DNA of 64,000 bases from Mycobacterium sp. (GCA_020438865.1 JAGQTU010000001.1:131040-195039), one strand, 5' to 3'; shown: positions 7,083 to 16,224, counted from the first letter of the stretch. Notes: a model not told the origin generated them from the sequence alone. Program-made: numbers and translations.

Positions 7083-10082
7083 CTACTTGGCGGCCTCATA
7101 CTTGTTCATCGCGTCGTCGAGGCGCTGCAGCGCCGCACCGTACTGCGCGAAGTTCCCGCTGCGCTGAGCGTCCTTCACCGCGCCGAGGGCGGTCTGCAGC
7201 TCCTGCAGCGCCGCGGATTTCGCCGGTGACAACGCCGTGACACCGCCCGGCGGCGGCACCGCCGCGATCGGGGTCGGCACCTCGGGCGCATTCGCCGGGG
7301 GCTGGCCGCCGGTCGGCTGGTCCGCCGGGCGTCCCGCCGGCTGCCCGCCGGGCGCGTTCGCCGGTGCCGGACCGGTGGCGGTGGCGCCGGCGCCCGGGCC
7401 GAAGATGCCGTCCAGCGCGGTGCTGACGGTGGGCCCGTAGCCGACCTTGTCGTTGTACATCATCGCCACCCGGATCAGCCGCGGATAGGACGAGGCGGCG
7501 TCACTCGAGCCCGGCGAGGCGTACACCGGCGACACGTACAACAGGCCGCCTTGACCCACCGGCAGCGTCAGCAGGTTGCCCCACCGGATCCGGTTCTGGT
7601 TGTCGCGCCCGATCACACCGAGGTCCTGGCTGACCGCGGTGTCGGTGCTGATCGCGTTGAACGCCAGCTTGGGCCCGTTGACCTGACCGGGGATGGTCAG
7701 CACGGTGATCTTGCCGTAGGTGTCCGGGTCGGAGCTGGCGCTGATGTAGGCGGCCAGGAAGTCGCGCCGGAACCGGTTCATCGCACTGGTCAGCTGGAAC
7801 GACGACGAACTGTCGTTGCGCGCAATGTCTTTGGCGACGATGTAGTAAGGCGGCTGGTAGCTGCTCGCGGTCGGGTTCGGATCGAGCGGGACGTCCCAGA
7901 AGTCGGAGGTGGAGAAGAACGTCACCGGGTCGTCGACGTGGTACTTGGCCAGCAGCATGCGCTGCACCTTGAACAGATCCTCCGGGTAGCGCAGGTGCGC
8001 GGCCAGGTCCGGGGTGATGTCGCTCTTCGGCTTCACCGTGCCGGGGAACACCTTCATCCACGCCTGCAGCACCGGATCCTTCTCGTCCTGCGCGTACAGC
8101 GTGACCGTGCCGTCGTAGGCGTCGACGGTGGCCTTTACCGAGTTGCGGATGTAGGACACCTGCTTGTCGGGGGCCAGCCGGTTGATCGCGACCTCGGTGG
8201 AGTCCGCGGTCGCCGAGGACAGCGACGTCAGCTCCGAGTACGGGTAGTTGTCCAGCGTGGTGTAGCCGTCGATGATCCACACCATCCGCTTGTTCACGAT
8301 GGCCGGGTACACCGAGCTGTCGGTGGTCAGCCACGGCGCCACCGCCTCCACCCGCTGCGCGGGGTCGCGATTGAACAGGATCTTGCTGTTGGAGCCGATC
8401 ACGTTGGAGAACAAGAAGTTCCGCTCGGCGAACTTCGCCGCGAACACCGTGCGGGCCAGCCAGTTACCGACCGCGACGCCACCGGTCCCGGTGTAGGTGT
8501 AGTTCTTGGTCTCGGTGTTGGTCTCGTAGTCGTACTCGCGGTCGGCGCCGGTCTTGCCGACGATCGCGTAGTCGGCGGCGGTGTTGGAGATCACCGGGCC
8601 GTAATAGACCCGCGGCTGGTCCAGCGGAGCCGGACCGGGCGAGATGACGCTGCCGTTGGCGCCCACGACGCTCGCCAGGAACTCCGGGTAGCCGCCGTTC
8701 TGGTTGGGGTCGTTGGCGATCCCGCGCACCGTGTTGGCCGGCGAGGCGATGAAACCGTTGCCGTGGGTGTAGACGGTGTGCCGGTTGATCCAGTCGCGCT
8801 GGTTGTCGATCAGCCGATCCGGGTTGAGCTCACGGGCGGCCACCACATAGTCGCGCAGGCTGCCGTCCGGGCCCTGGTAGCGGTCGATCGACAGCTGGTC
8901 GGGGAAGTAGTAGAAGTTCTTGCCCTGCTGGAACTGGGTGAAGGCCGGGCTGATGATGGTCGGATCGAGCACCCGGATGTTCGAGGTGGTGGCCCGGTCG
9001 GCGGCCACCTGCTGGGCGGTGGCCGGCGCGTTGCCGCTGTAATCCCGATAACTCACGTGGTCGTTGGTCAGGCCGTAGGCCTGCCGGGTGGCGTTGATGC
9101 TGCGGCTGATGTATTCGCTTTCCTTCTGCGCCGCATTGGGTTTGACGCTGATCTGCTCGACGATCAGCGGCCAGCCCGCCCCGACGATCAACGAACTCAG
9201 CAGCAGCAGCACCAACCCGATCGCCGGGATGCGCAGATCACGCAGGAACAGCGCCGAGAACACCGCCGCCGCACAGATCAGCGCGATGGCCAACAGGATC
9301 AGCTTGGCGGGCAGCACCGCGTTGATGTCGGTGTAGCCGGCGCCGGTGAACGGCTTGCCCGCGCGGGTGTGGCTGAGCAGTTCGTAGCGGTCCAGCCAGT
9401 ACGCGAACGCCTTGAGCAGAACCAGCAGACCGACCAGGGTGATCAGCTGGATGCGGGCCGCGCGGCTGAGCGCCCCGGTCCGGCCGGCCAGCCGGATGCC
9501 GCCGAAGATGTAGTGGCCCACCAGGTTCGCCAGGAACGCCATGAACACCGCGACGAACAGGAACGACAACACCAGCCGGTAGAACGGCAGCTCGAAGGCG
9601 TAGAAGCCGAGGTCCTTGCCGAACTGCGGATCGGCGATACCGAAGTCGCCGCCGTGCAGGAACAGCTGGATGCGGGTCCAGTAGCTCTGCGCGACGATGC
9701 CGGCCAGAAGGCCGATCACCGCCGGCACCCCGAAGCCGAATAGCTTGAGCCGCGCCATCACCGCGGTGCGATAGCGCGCCACCGGATCGTTGGGCCCGGT
9801 GGTGGGCACGAACACCGGACGGGTCCGGTAGGCCAGTGCGAGCCCGGCGAACACGATGGCGCCGACGACCAGGCCGGCCACCAGGAACACCACCAGCCGG
9901 GTGACCAGCACCGTGGTGAACACCGAGCGGTAGCCGAGCTCGCCGAACCACAACCAGTCCACGTAGGCGTCGATCAACCGCGGGCCGATCAACAACAACA
10001 CCACGACGGCGAGCGCAACACCGATCAGGATCCGGCTGCGCCGGGTCAGCTTCGGCATCCTCGCGGCGGGCCGCATGTTCAC
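7083..10082 (-). CDS. UPF0182 family large membrane protein (Rv3193c type)
   Basis: A 999-residue integral membrane protein of the UPF0182 (COG1615) family, conserved in actinobacteria with no proven function. About seven hydrophobic helices fill the first third (for example residues 17-37, 55-85, 110-135, 165-195, 210-230, 255-280, 290-315). A large, presumably extracytoplasmic, domain follows. The tail is Pro/Gly-rich (about 890-945) and ends in a short coiled-coil-like helix. The GTG start at 10082 has AGGAG seven to eight bases upstream. It is followed at some distance by the lipoprotein gene on the other strand, and the YlbL-type protease lies just upstream on the same strand, as in M. 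tuberculosis. Confidence 0.93.
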   Translation of the reverse strand: MNMRPAARMPKLTRRSRILIGVALAVVVLLLIGPRLIDAYVDWLWFGELGYRSVFTTVLVTRLVVFLVAGLVVGAIVFAGLALAYRTRPVFVPTTGPNDPVARYRTAVMARLKLFGFGVPAVIGLLAGIVAQSYWTRIQLFLHGGDFGIADPQFGKDLGFYAFELPFYRLVLSFLFVAVFMAFLANLVGHYIFGGIRLAGRTGALSRAARIQLITLVGLLVLLKAFAYWLDRYELLSHTRAGKPFTGAGYTDINAVLPAKLILLAIALICAAAVFSALFLRDLRIPAIGLVLLLLSSLIVGAGWPLIVEQISVKPNAAQKESEYISRSINATRQAYGLTNDHVSYRDYSGNAPATAQQVAADRATTSNIRVLDPTIISPAFTQFQQGKNFYYFPDQLSIDRYQGPDGSLRDYVVAARELNPDRLIDNQRDWINRHTVYTHGNGFIASPANTVRGIANDPNQNGGYPEFLASVVGANGSVISPGPAPLDQPRVYYGPVISNTAADYAIVGKTGADREYDYETNTETKNYTYTGTGGVAVGNWLARTVFAAKFAERNFLFSNVIGSNSKILFNRDPAQRVEAVAPWLTTDSSVYPAIVNKRMVWIIDGYTTLDNYPYSELTSLSSATADSTEVAINRLAPDKQVSYIRNSVKATVDAYDGTVTLYAQDEKDPVLQAWMKVFPGTVKPKSDITPDLAAHLRYPEDLFKVQRMLLAKYHVDDPVTFFSTSDFWDVPLDPNPTASSYQPPYYIVAKDIARNDSSSSFQLTSAMNRFRRDFLAAYISASSDPDTYGKITVLTIPGQVNGPKLAFNAISTDTAVSQDLGVIGRDNQNRIRWGNLLTLPVGQGGLLYVSPVYASPGSSDAASSYPRLIRVAMMYNDKVGYGPTVSTALDGIFGPGAGATATGPAPANAPGGQPAGRPADQPTGGQPPANAPEVPTPIAAVPPPGGVTALSPAKSAALQELQTALGAVKDAQRSGNFAQYGAALQRLDDAMNKYEAAK

Positions 10083-10154
10083 GGATCAGGCTCCTGATTC
10101 TTCTCGGGCCGCTGCGAAGAGCTGCGCGTGCACCACGGCCACAACTCTACGCAT

Positions 10155-11177
10155 CTAGCAGCTGGGCGGACGCCCGCCGGAGGTGAGGGTGTGCAGCGAG
10201 TCGACGGCTTGGTCGAGGGTGGCGACCTTGACCAGCTCCATGGCGTCGTTCTTGGCGGTGCGGGCCTCGTCGCAGTTCTCGGCGGGCACCAGGAACACCG
10301 TCGCCCCGGCCTCCTGGGCGGCCATCATCTTGTGGGTGATGCCGCCGATCGGGCCCACCTTGCCGTCCTCGCTGATGGTGCCGGTGCCCGCGACGAACTT
10401 GGCGCCGTTGAGGTCGCCGGTGGTCAGCTTGTCGATCACGGCCAGGCTGAACATCAGGCCGGCCGACGGGCCGCCGATGTTCGCCAGGTTGAAGTCGATG
10501 GTGAACGGCGCCCACGGGGCGTCGAGCACCGCGATCCCGAGATAGCCGTAGTCACGATCGGCGTTGTCGCCCAACGTGATCCGTGCGGTGCCGGGCGGGG
10601 CGTTCTTGCGCCGGTAGTCGATGGCGATCTCCTGGCCGGGCCTGGTCTTCTTCAGCAGCGCGGTGAACGCCTCGACATTGGGGATCGGGGTGCCGTCGAC
10701 AGCGTCGATCGCATCCCCGACCTGCAGCTTGCCCGCCGACGGGCCGGGATCGGTGACCTTCTCCACGGTCAGCGCCTCGGGGTACTTCAGGAAGCCCAGC
10801 GCGGCGTACTCCGCGCTGTCCTCGGAATGCTTGAAGTCGGCGTTCTGCGCCTTCTCGACGTCGTCGCGGGACTTGTCCGGCGGGAACACCAGATCCCGCG
10901 GCACCAGCTGCTCGCGGCCGGAGAGCCACAGGGTCAACGCCTGGCCCAGGGTCAGCCCGTCGCGCTGGGACACCGTCGTCATGTTCAGGTGCCCCGAGGT
11001 GGGCTTGGTCGGGGTGCCGTCGATGGCCACCACCTGCTTGCCGTCCACCTCACCAAGGGTGTCGAAGGTCGGGCCCGGCCCCAGCGACACGTACGGCACC
11101 GTCACGACGGCCAGCAGCACGCCGAACACCACGATCGGCACGAGCGCCACCATCAGCGTCAGAATCCGCCTGTTCAC
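10155..11177 (-). CDS. YlbL-type membrane-anchored PDZ/Lon-like serine protease (Rv3194c type)
   Basis: A 340-residue protein with one N-terminal membrane helix (about 6-28), a PDZ domain (about 125-200, including DPGPSAGKLQVGDAI) and a C-terminal Lon-type S16 proteolytic domain. The catalytic dyad is S238 in GGPSAG and K283 in GGITHKM. It has no AAA+ ATPase, so it acts as an energy-independent protease on the outer face of the membrane. The substrate is unknown in mycobacteria. The GTG start at 11177 is preceded by a -10-like TACTCT (11190-11185) seven bases upstream and no ribosome site, so the mRNA may be leaderless. Confidence 0.92.
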   Translation of the reverse strand: MNRRILTLMVALVPIVVFGVLLAVVTVPYVSLGPGPTFDTLGEVDGKQVVAIDGTPTKPTSGHLNMTTVSQRDGLTLGQALTLWLSGREQLVPRDLVFPPDKSRDDVEKAQNADFKHSEDSAEYAALGFLKYPEALTVEKVTDPGPSAGKLQVGDAIDAVDGTPIPNVEAFTALLKKTRPGQEIAIDYRRKNAPPGTARITLGDNADRDYGYLGIAVLDAPWAPFTIDFNLANIGGPSAGLMFSLAVIDKLTTGDLNGAKFVAGTGTISEDGKVGPIGGITHKMMAAQEAGATVFLVPAENCDEARTAKNDAMELVKVATLDQAVDSLHTLTSGGRPPSC

Positions 11178-11184
11178 GCCGCCA

Positions 11185-11190
11185 AGAGTA
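11185..11190 (-). promoter_or_regulatory. -10 hexamer TACTCT, leaderless start of the Lon-like protease
   Basis: TACTCT is read on the minus strand, with seven bases to the GTG at 11177 and no Shine-Dalgarno sequence between. Confidence 0.45.
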
Positions 11191-11287
11191 GATCCGGCGG
11201 GCAGGAGCGCAGCGACCCGGGGAACACCCGGCGGCCCGGGTTCACTGACAGCTGATCACCGGTCCACCGCGCGCGGCCCCAGGTGGG

Positions 11288-11293
11288 TACCGT
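11288..11293 (+). promoter_or_regulatory. -10 hexamer TACCGT, leaderless start of the DUF2342 gene
   Basis: TACCGT lies seven bases before the ATG at 11301, which is the conserved start of the family (MPDLPFGF). This argues against the longer GTG start at 11283. Confidence 0.5.
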
Positions 11294-11300
11294 TGAGGGC

Positions 11301-12659
11301 ATGCCTGACCTGCCCTTCGGCTTCGCCGCCGGAGACGACCCGGATCCCGACAAGCCGAAGAAGGACCGCGAGCCCGGCCCCGGCGACCCGTTCGGGTTCG
11401 GCGCCGGCGGCTTCAACCCGGCCGACCTGGGCCAGATCTTCACCCAGCTGGGCCAGATGTTCAGCGGCGCGGGCAGCGCGATGAGCGGCGGCTCGTCCGG
11501 GCCGGTCAACTACGACCTGGCCCGCAAGCTGGCATCCAGCTCCATCGGGTTCACCGCACCGGTGTCGGCGGGCACCGTCACCGCGATCACCGACGCCGTG
11601 CACCTGGCCGACACCTGGCTGGACGGCGCCACCGCACTGCCGGCCGGCACCGTCAGGGCGGTCGCGTGGACGCCCACCGACTGGGTGGACGGCACCCTGG
11701 AGACCTGGAAGCGGCTGTGCGACCCGATGGCCGAACAGATCTCCAACGTGTGGGCCTCGGCGCTGCCCGAGGAGGCCAAGACGATGGCCGGGCCGCTGAT
11801 GGCGATGATGACCCAGATGGGCGGCATGGCGTTCGGCTCGCAGCTGGGCCAGGCGCTGGGGCGGCTGTCCAAGGAGGTGCTGACCTCCACCGACATCGGG
11901 CTGCCGCTCGGGCCCAAGGGCGTCGCGGCGCTGCTGCCGGAGGCCATCGAAGCACTCTCGGAGGGCCTCGAGCAGCCGCGCAGCGAGATCCTGACGTTCC
12001 TGGCCGCGCGGGAGGCCGCCCACCACCGGCTGTTCAGCCATGTGCCGTGGCTGGCCAGTCAGCTGCTCTCGGCGGTGGAGTCCTACGCCAGGGGCATGAA
12101 GATCGACATGAGCGGCATCGAGGAGCTGGCGCAGGGGTTCAATCCCGCGTCGCTGGCCGACCCGGCCGCGATGGAGCAGTTGCTCACCCAGGGCGTGTTC
12201 GAGCCGAAGGCCACCCCGGAGCAGACCGCCGCCCTGGAGCGCCTGGAGACGATGCTGGCGTTGATCGAGGGCTGGGTGCAGACCGTGGTCACCGCCGCGC
12301 TCGGCGACCGCATTCCCGGCACGGCGGCGCTCTCGGAGATGCTGCGCCGCCGCCGCGCCACCGGCGGGCCCGCCGAACAGACCTTCGCCACGCTGGTCGG
12401 CCTGGAGCTGCGGCCCCGCAAGATGCGGGAGGCGGCGGTGCTGTGGGAGCGGCTGACCGAGGCGGCCGGCGTCGACGCCCGCGACGCGGTATGGCAGCAC
12501 CCCGACCTGCTGCCCGGCTCCGCCGACCTCGACGAGCCCGCCGGGTTCATCGACCGGATCATCGGCGGTGACACCAGCGGGGTGGACATCGACGCGGCGC
12601 TGGCGGAATTCGAGAAGTCCGACTCCGAGGACCCCGACGCCGGGCCTGTGGATAGCTGA
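11301..12659 (+). CDS. DUF2342 zincin-fold protein (putative zinc metalloprotease, Rv3195 type)
   Basis: A 452-residue cytoplasmic protein of the DUF2342 family, sometimes annotated as a zinc-dependent metalloprotease or as associated with coenzyme F420 biosynthesis. Neither role is proven to my knowledge. The N-terminal 45 residues are acidic and Gly/Phe-rich (GDPFGFGAGGF). The folded part contains the His-rich helix EAAHHRLFSHVPW, the probable zinc site. A run of acidic residues closes the C-terminus. It begins a plus-strand series with the ThiF-like and UbiB-like genes, the same order as Rv3195-Rv3197. Confidence 0.88.
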   Translation: MPDLPFGFAAGDDPDPDKPKKDREPGPGDPFGFGAGGFNPADLGQIFTQLGQMFSGAGSAMSGGSSGPVNYDLARKLASSSIGFTAPVSAGTVTAITDAVHLADTWLDGATALPAGTVRAVAWTPTDWVDGTLETWKRLCDPMAEQISNVWASALPEEAKTMAGPLMAMMTQMGGMAFGSQLGQALGRLSKEVLTSTDIGLPLGPKGVAALLPEAIEALSEGLEQPRSEILTFLAAREAAHHRLFSHVPWLASQLLSAVESYARGMKIDMSGIEELAQGFNPASLADPAAMEQLLTQGVFEPKATPEQTAALERLETMLALIEGWVQTVVTAALGDRIPGTAALSEMLRRRRATGGPAEQTFATLVGLELRPRKMREAAVLWERLTEAAGVDARDAVWQHPDLLPGSADLDEPAGFIDRIIGGDTSGVDIDAALAEFEKSDSEDPDAGPVDS

Positions 12660-12694
12660 CACCGCGCCTGACACCGTGATGCCACAGTCGCGGT

Positions 12695-13537
12695 GTGAGC
12701 CGGCTTTTTGCGCTCGACCCGGCGATGCCGGTGCTGCTGCGACCCGACGGCGCGGTCCAGGTGGGGTGGGATCCCCGCCGCGCCGTGCTGGTGCGGCCGC
12801 CCGGTGGGCTGTCCCCGACCGCGCTGGCCGCGGTGCTGCGCACCATGCGGGTGCCGGTCGGCATCGCCCAGCTGCGGCGGCTGGCCGGCGGGCACGGCCT
12901 GGGTGACACCGCTGCCCTCGATGAACTGCTGACCGCGCTGGTGGCGGCCGGCGTAGTGCGCGAGCGGGCCGGCCGGCCCAGCGCCCGCGCGCTGTCGATC
13001 CGGGTGCACGGCTGCGGTCCGCTGTCCGACCTGCTCGTCGAGGCGCTGCGGTGTTCCGGGGCCCGGATCGGGCACACCAGCCACGCCAACGCCGGGCCGA
13101 CGGGCCCGGGCGTGGACCTGGTGGTGCTGTCGGACTACCTGGTCGCCGACCCGCGGCTGGTGCGCGACCTGCAGGCCGCCGGGGTGCCGCACCTGCCGGT
13201 GCGGGTCCGCGACGGGGCGGGCCTGGTCGGGCCGCTGGTGATTCCCGGCGTGACCAGCTGCCTGGCCTGCGGCGACCTGCACCGCACCGACCGCGACGCG
13301 GCCTGGCCCGCGGTGGCCGCCCAGCTGCGCGACGTGATCGGCAGCGCCGACCGGCCCACCGTGCTGGCCACCGCCGCGCTGGCGCTGGGCCAGCTACACC
13401 GGATCATCACCGCGGTGCGCGGCGTCGAGGGCGCCGGCGCGCCGCCCGCCACGCTGGACACCACGCTCGAGATCGACGTCAATTCCAACCGCATCATGAC
13501 TCGTCGCTGGTCAAGGCATCCGCGCTGCGAGTGCTGA
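12695..13537 (+). CDS. Orphan E1/ThiF-like protein related to TOMM cyclodehydratase partner proteins (Rv3196 type)
   Basis: A 280-residue protein. The N-terminal third (about 1-95) resembles a peptide-recognition winged helix, followed by an E1-like nucleotide-fold segment starting VHGCGPLSDLL (about 104). The part after that, CLACGDLHRTDRDAAWP (C189 and C192), closely matches the signature of E1-like partner proteins that bind leader peptides in azole-forming (TOMM) peptide clusters. No YcaO cyclodehydratase or precursor peptide lies nearby. Its role is therefore unknown: it may bind a peptide or protein for modification elsewhere, or it may have lost that job. It uses a GTG start with no strong ribosome site, between DUF2342 and the UbiB-like kinase. 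Confidence 0.75.
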   Translation: MSRLFALDPAMPVLLRPDGAVQVGWDPRRAVLVRPPGGLSPTALAAVLRTMRVPVGIAQLRRLAGGHGLGDTAALDELLTALVAAGVVRERAGRPSARALSIRVHGCGPLSDLLVEALRCSGARIGHTSHANAGPTGPGVDLVVLSDYLVADPRLVRDLQAAGVPHLPVRVRDGAGLVGPLVIPGVTSCLACGDLHRTDRDAAWPAVAAQLRDVIGSADRPTVLATAALALGQLHRIITAVRGVEGAGAPPATLDTTLEIDVNSNRIMTRRWSRHPRCEC

Positions 13538-13580
13538 TAGCGGTGGTTGCCAGTATCGCGGCGTCGGGGATGATGGTGAA

Positions 13581-14894
13581 GTGGCTGACGACATCAAGCG
13601 TGGACGTGCCGCCCGCAACGCCAAGCTGGCCAGCATCCCGGTCGGCTTCGCGGGCCGGGCCGCTCTGGGCTTCGGGAAGCGGTTGACCGGCAAGTCCCGC
13701 GACGAGGTCAACGCCGAGCTCATGGAGAAGGCCGCCAACCAGTTGTTCACCGTGCTGGGTGAGCTCAAGGGCGGCGCCATGAAGGTGGGCCAGGCGCTGT
13801 CGGTGATGGAAGCCGCGATCCCCGAGGAGTTCGGCGAGCCCTACCGCGAGGCGCTGACCAAGCTGCAGAAGGACGCCCCGCCGCTGTCGACGGCCAAGGT
13901 GCACCGGGTGCTCGACGGACAACTGGGCACCAAGTGGCGGACCCGGTTCAGCTCCTTCGACGACACCCCGGTGGCGTCGGCCAGCATCGGTCAGGTGCAC
14001 AAGGGGGTGTGGTCGGACGGCCGCGAGGTGGCCGTCAAGATCCAGTACCCCGGCGCCGACGAGGCGCTGCGCGCGGACCTGAAGACCATGCAGCGCATGG
14101 TCAGCGTGTTCAAGCAACTCTCCCCCGGCGCCGACGTCCAGGGCGTGGTCGACGAGCTGATCGAGCGCACCGAGATGGAGCTGGACTACCGCCTCGAGGC
14201 CGACAACCAGCGGACCTTCGCCAAGGCCTACAACGGCGATGCGCACTTCGTGGTGCCCCATGTGGTGGCCAGCGCGCCGAAGGTGATGGTCACCGAGTGG
14301 ATCGAAGGCGTGCCGTTGGCCAGCATCATCCGCGGCGGCACCACCGACGAGCGGGACCTTTGCGGCACAAGGCTTTTCGAGTTGACCTTCGGCGCACCGG
14401 CCCGGACCGGGATGATGCACGGCGACGCGCACCCGGGCAATTTCATGCTGCTGCCGGACGGCCGGATGGCGGTCATCGACTTCGGCGCGGTGGCGCCGCT
14501 GCCCGGCGGGCTGCCGATCGAACTGGGCATGATGATCCGGCTCGCCCGTGACAAGGACTACGACCAGCTGCTGCCGACCATGGAGAAGGTGGGCTTCATC
14601 CAGAAGGGTGAGCAGGTCGCGCCCAACGAGATCGACGACATGCTGCGCCAGTACGTCGAGCCGATCGAGGTCGAGGTCTTCCACTACACCCGGAAGTGGT
14701 TGCAGAAGATGGCCGCGGCCAACATGCAGGGGTCGGTGCAGCAGATCAAGACCGCCCGCCAGATGGACCTGCCCGCGAAGCTGGCGATCCCGCTGCGGGT
14801 GATCGCGTCGACCGTTGCGATCTCCGCCCAGCTCGACGCGCACGTGCCGGTGCGGGCGATGGCCGAGGAGCTGATTCCCGGCTTCGCCGGCTGA
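13581..14894 (+). CDS. AarF/ABC1/UbiB atypical kinase-like protein (Rv3197 type)
   Basis: A 437-residue member of the ABC1/UbiB protein-kinase-like family. The family KxGQ motif is K68-V-G-Q71. The Ala-rich loop (ASASIGQVHKG) replaces the usual Gly-rich loop, the ATP-binding lysine is in VAVKIQYP, and the catalytic and metal motifs are HGDAHPGNF and VIDFG. Mycobacteria lack ubiquinone, so the substrate is unknown. In M. tuberculosis the neighbourhood with whiB7 has led to suggestions of a link to macrolide resistance, which the sequence cannot confirm. The GTG start at 13581 lies 43 bases after the upstream gene. It is convergent with whiB7. Confidence 0.9.
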   Translation: MADDIKRGRAARNAKLASIPVGFAGRAALGFGKRLTGKSRDEVNAELMEKAANQLFTVLGELKGGAMKVGQALSVMEAAIPEEFGEPYREALTKLQKDAPPLSTAKVHRVLDGQLGTKWRTRFSSFDDTPVASASIGQVHKGVWSDGREVAVKIQYPGADEALRADLKTMQRMVSVFKQLSPGADVQGVVDELIERTEMELDYRLEADNQRTFAKAYNGDAHFVVPHVVASAPKVMVTEWIEGVPLASIIRGGTTDERDLCGTRLFELTFGAPARTGMMHGDAHPGNFMLLPDGRMAVIDFGAVAPLPGGLPIELGMMIRLARDKDYDQLLPTMEKVGFIQKGEQVAPNEIDDMLRQYVEPIEVEVFHYTRKWLQKMAAANMQGSVQQIKTARQMDLPAKLAIPLRVIASTVAISAQLDAHVPVRAMAEELIPGFAG

Positions 14895-14920
14895 TTCGCC
14901 CCTCGGCCATCCGGCCGCGG

Positions 14921-15190
14921 TTATGCCGCGATCACGTCCTTGCGCGGTCGCCCGCGCGGACGCTTGCGCGCCACGACGGTTCCGCGTTCGATGATCTCCC
15001 CGCCCCAGACGCCCCACGGCTCGTTGCGTTCCAGCGCGGCGGTGAGGCACTGCCGCCGGATCGGGCAACCACCGCAGAGCACCTTGGCGTGCTCGAGGTC
15101 GACGGGGCTCTCGGCGAACCAGAGGTCGGGATCTCCGACGTGGCACGGCAACACCGGCAGCTCTTCCTTCCGGACTGTCAGTGTCGACAT
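14921..15190 (-). CDS. whiB7: WhiB7 redox-sensing transcription activator of intrinsic antibiotic resistance
   Basis: An 89-residue WhiB-family protein. Four cysteines bind the 4Fe-4S cluster: one in LPCHVGD and three in CGGCPIRRQC. The GVWGG turn contacts region 4 of the principal sigma factor, and the C-terminal RGRPR is the AT-hook that marks WhiB7 and reads AT-rich DNA next to -35 boxes. In mycobacteria WhiB7 turns on genes giving resistance to ribosome-targeting drugs, including itself. The ATG at 15190 (MSTLTV) has AGGTGA upstream. A longer frame to 15277 would run through the leader. Expression is controlled by the uORF and attenuator upstream. Confidence 0.96.
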   Translation of the reverse strand: MSTLTVRKEELPVLPCHVGDPDLWFAESPVDLEHAKVLCGGCPIRRQCLTAALERNEPWGVWGGEIIERGTVVARKRPRGRPRKDVIAA

Positions 15191-15260
15191 GTCCGCTTCA
15201 CCTGCTTCCTGGTCGGTTTGCATACGCGTTTCGGTTCTGGGATCCGGACCAGGAACTGGG

Positions 15261-15307
15261 GAAAAGAATCTGGCCACGGATCCGTATGACTTCGGGTCCG
15301 TGGCCAG
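15261..15307 (-). terminator. Attenuator hairpin in the whiB7 leader
   Basis: CTGGCCACGGACCC and GGATCCGTGGCCAG (15307-15270 on the minus strand, one mismatch) enclose a ten-base loop and are followed by ATTCTTTTCC. It lies between the uORF stop and the whiB7 start, the position of the conditional terminator known in mycobacterial whiB7 leaders. Confidence 0.88.
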
Positions 15308-15329
15308 TTGGCTGTGTCTGGGAGCTCTC

Positions 15330-15500
15330 CTAGATGAAGCTCCTGTCCACGGACTCCAGGGTCGGGGCGGCGTTGGCGCGACGCTTACGCTGCGCCGCGA
15401 TAGCCGCGGCGGCGTGGGCGGCGTGGGCCGTTACGGTGGTGCCGAAGGGCCACGCGCGATGCGCCATGTACACGCCGCGGTCAGCGGTATGGGTGATCAT
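15330..15500 (-). CDS. whiB7 leader peptide (uORF, 56 residues)
   Basis: Upstream frame in the whiB7 transcript. The ATG at 15500 has a strong GAGGAGG ribosome site seven to eight bases upstream, and the frame ends 23 bases before the attenuator hairpin. The peptide is rich in Ala, His and Arg (MAHRAWPFG in the first half, AAQRKRRANAAP in the second). In the established mycobacterial model, a ribosome stalled here by an antibiotic or amino-acid shortage changes RNA folding so that the downstream terminator does not form. The peptide itself probably has no separate function. Confidence 0.85.
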   Translation of the reverse strand: MITHTADRGVYMAHRAWPFGTTVTAHAAHAAAAIAAQRKRRANAAPTLESVDRSFI

Positions 15501-15537
15501 CGTCGGGGCCTCCTCTCGGCAAGAAATTTCGGATTCG

Positions 15538-15576
15538 AGGCTAGAGCCTAGCACCGATCTGCCGCAAGCGAATTTC
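15538..15576 (-). promoter_or_regulatory. whiB7 promoter with AT-rich WhiB7 binding element
   Basis: On the minus strand, TTGCGG (15567-15562) and TAGCCT (15543-15538) are spaced by 18 bases. GAAATTC (15577-15571) lies just upstream of the -35 box, where the WhiB7 AT-hook binds in known autoregulated promoters. An alternative -10, TAGGCT, sits seven bases earlier but gives a poor spacer. Confidence 0.6.
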
Positions 15577-15646
15577 TGACCAGGGCTTTTTAGGTTCGGG
15601 TAACCCGGCCGACGCCGGCTGCGGCCGTGCTGCCAAACTGGTACCC

Positions 15647-16141
15647 ATGGCACAGATCACCCTGCGTGGAAACCCGATCAACACCGTCGGAGACCTGCCC
15701 GCCGTCGGCGCCCAGGCTCCCGCCTTCGCCCTGACCGGAACCGACCTCGGCGAGGTCGCCAGCGGTCAGTTCGACGGAAAAGCCGTGGTGCTCAACATCT
15801 TCCCGTCGGTGGACACGCCGGTGTGCGCCACCAGTGTGCGCAGCTTCAATGAACGGGCCGCTGCGACCGGCGTTCCGGTGGTGTGCGTGTCGAAGGACCT
15901 GCCCTTCGCGCTGAAGCGGTTCTGCGGTGCCGAGGGCATCGAGAACGTCGTCTCGGCGTCGGCCTTCCGCAGCAGCTTCGGCGAGGACTACGGCATCACG
16001 ATCGCCGACGGGCCGATGGCCGGCCTGCTGGGCCGCGCCGTGGTGGTAGTCGGCGCCGACGGCAACGTGGCCTACACCGAACTGGTGCCCGAGATCGGCT
16101 CCGAGCCCGACTACGAGGCGGCGATCTCCGCGCTCGGATAG
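15647..16141 (+). CDS. tpx: Thiol peroxidase Tpx (atypical 2-Cys peroxiredoxin)
   Basis: A 164-residue periplasm-independent thiol peroxidase that reduces hydrogen peroxide, alkyl hydroperoxides and peroxynitrite using thioredoxin. The peroxidatic cysteine is C60 in PSVDTPVCATS and the resolving cysteine C93 in RFCGAEG. C80 is also present, as in M. tuberculosis Tpx. Length is typical of the family. It stands alone, divergent from whiB7, and its stop codon overlaps a perfect 16-base palindrome. Confidence 0.96.
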   Translation: MAQITLRGNPINTVGDLPAVGAQAPAFALTGTDLGEVASGQFDGKAVVLNIFPSVDTPVCATSVRSFNERAAATGVPVVCVSKDLPFALKRFCGAEGIENVVSASAFRSSFGEDYGITIADGPMAGLLGRAVVVVGADGNVAYTELVPEIGSEPDYEAAISALG

Positions 16142-16156
16142 CCAAATACATTTGGC
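16141..16156. repeat. 16-base palindrome at the tpx stop codon
   Basis: GCCAAAT and ATTTGGC flank AC, giving perfect dyad symmetry in an AT-rich patch. It is too short for a convincing terminator and lacks a T run. It could be an operator for the secreted-protein gene 68 bases downstream. Confidence 0.5.
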
Positions 16157-16224
16157 TTCACTATGAGTCGCGTGACCTAGGCGACTTCCGCAGCCATTCT
16201 CGAGGTATCGAGAAAGGACGCGAC

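Noticed and set aside
7551-9743. Plus-strand frame of 730 codons
   Set aside because: Antisense to the UPF0182 gene, with an Arg/Gly/Val/His-rich sequence and no ribosome site.
11256-12674. Minus-strand frame of 472 codons
   Set aside because: Antisense to the DUF2342 gene.
13494-15146. Minus-strand frame of 550 codons
   Set aside because: Antisense to the UbiB-like gene and part of whiB7; His/Arg/Gly-rich translation only.
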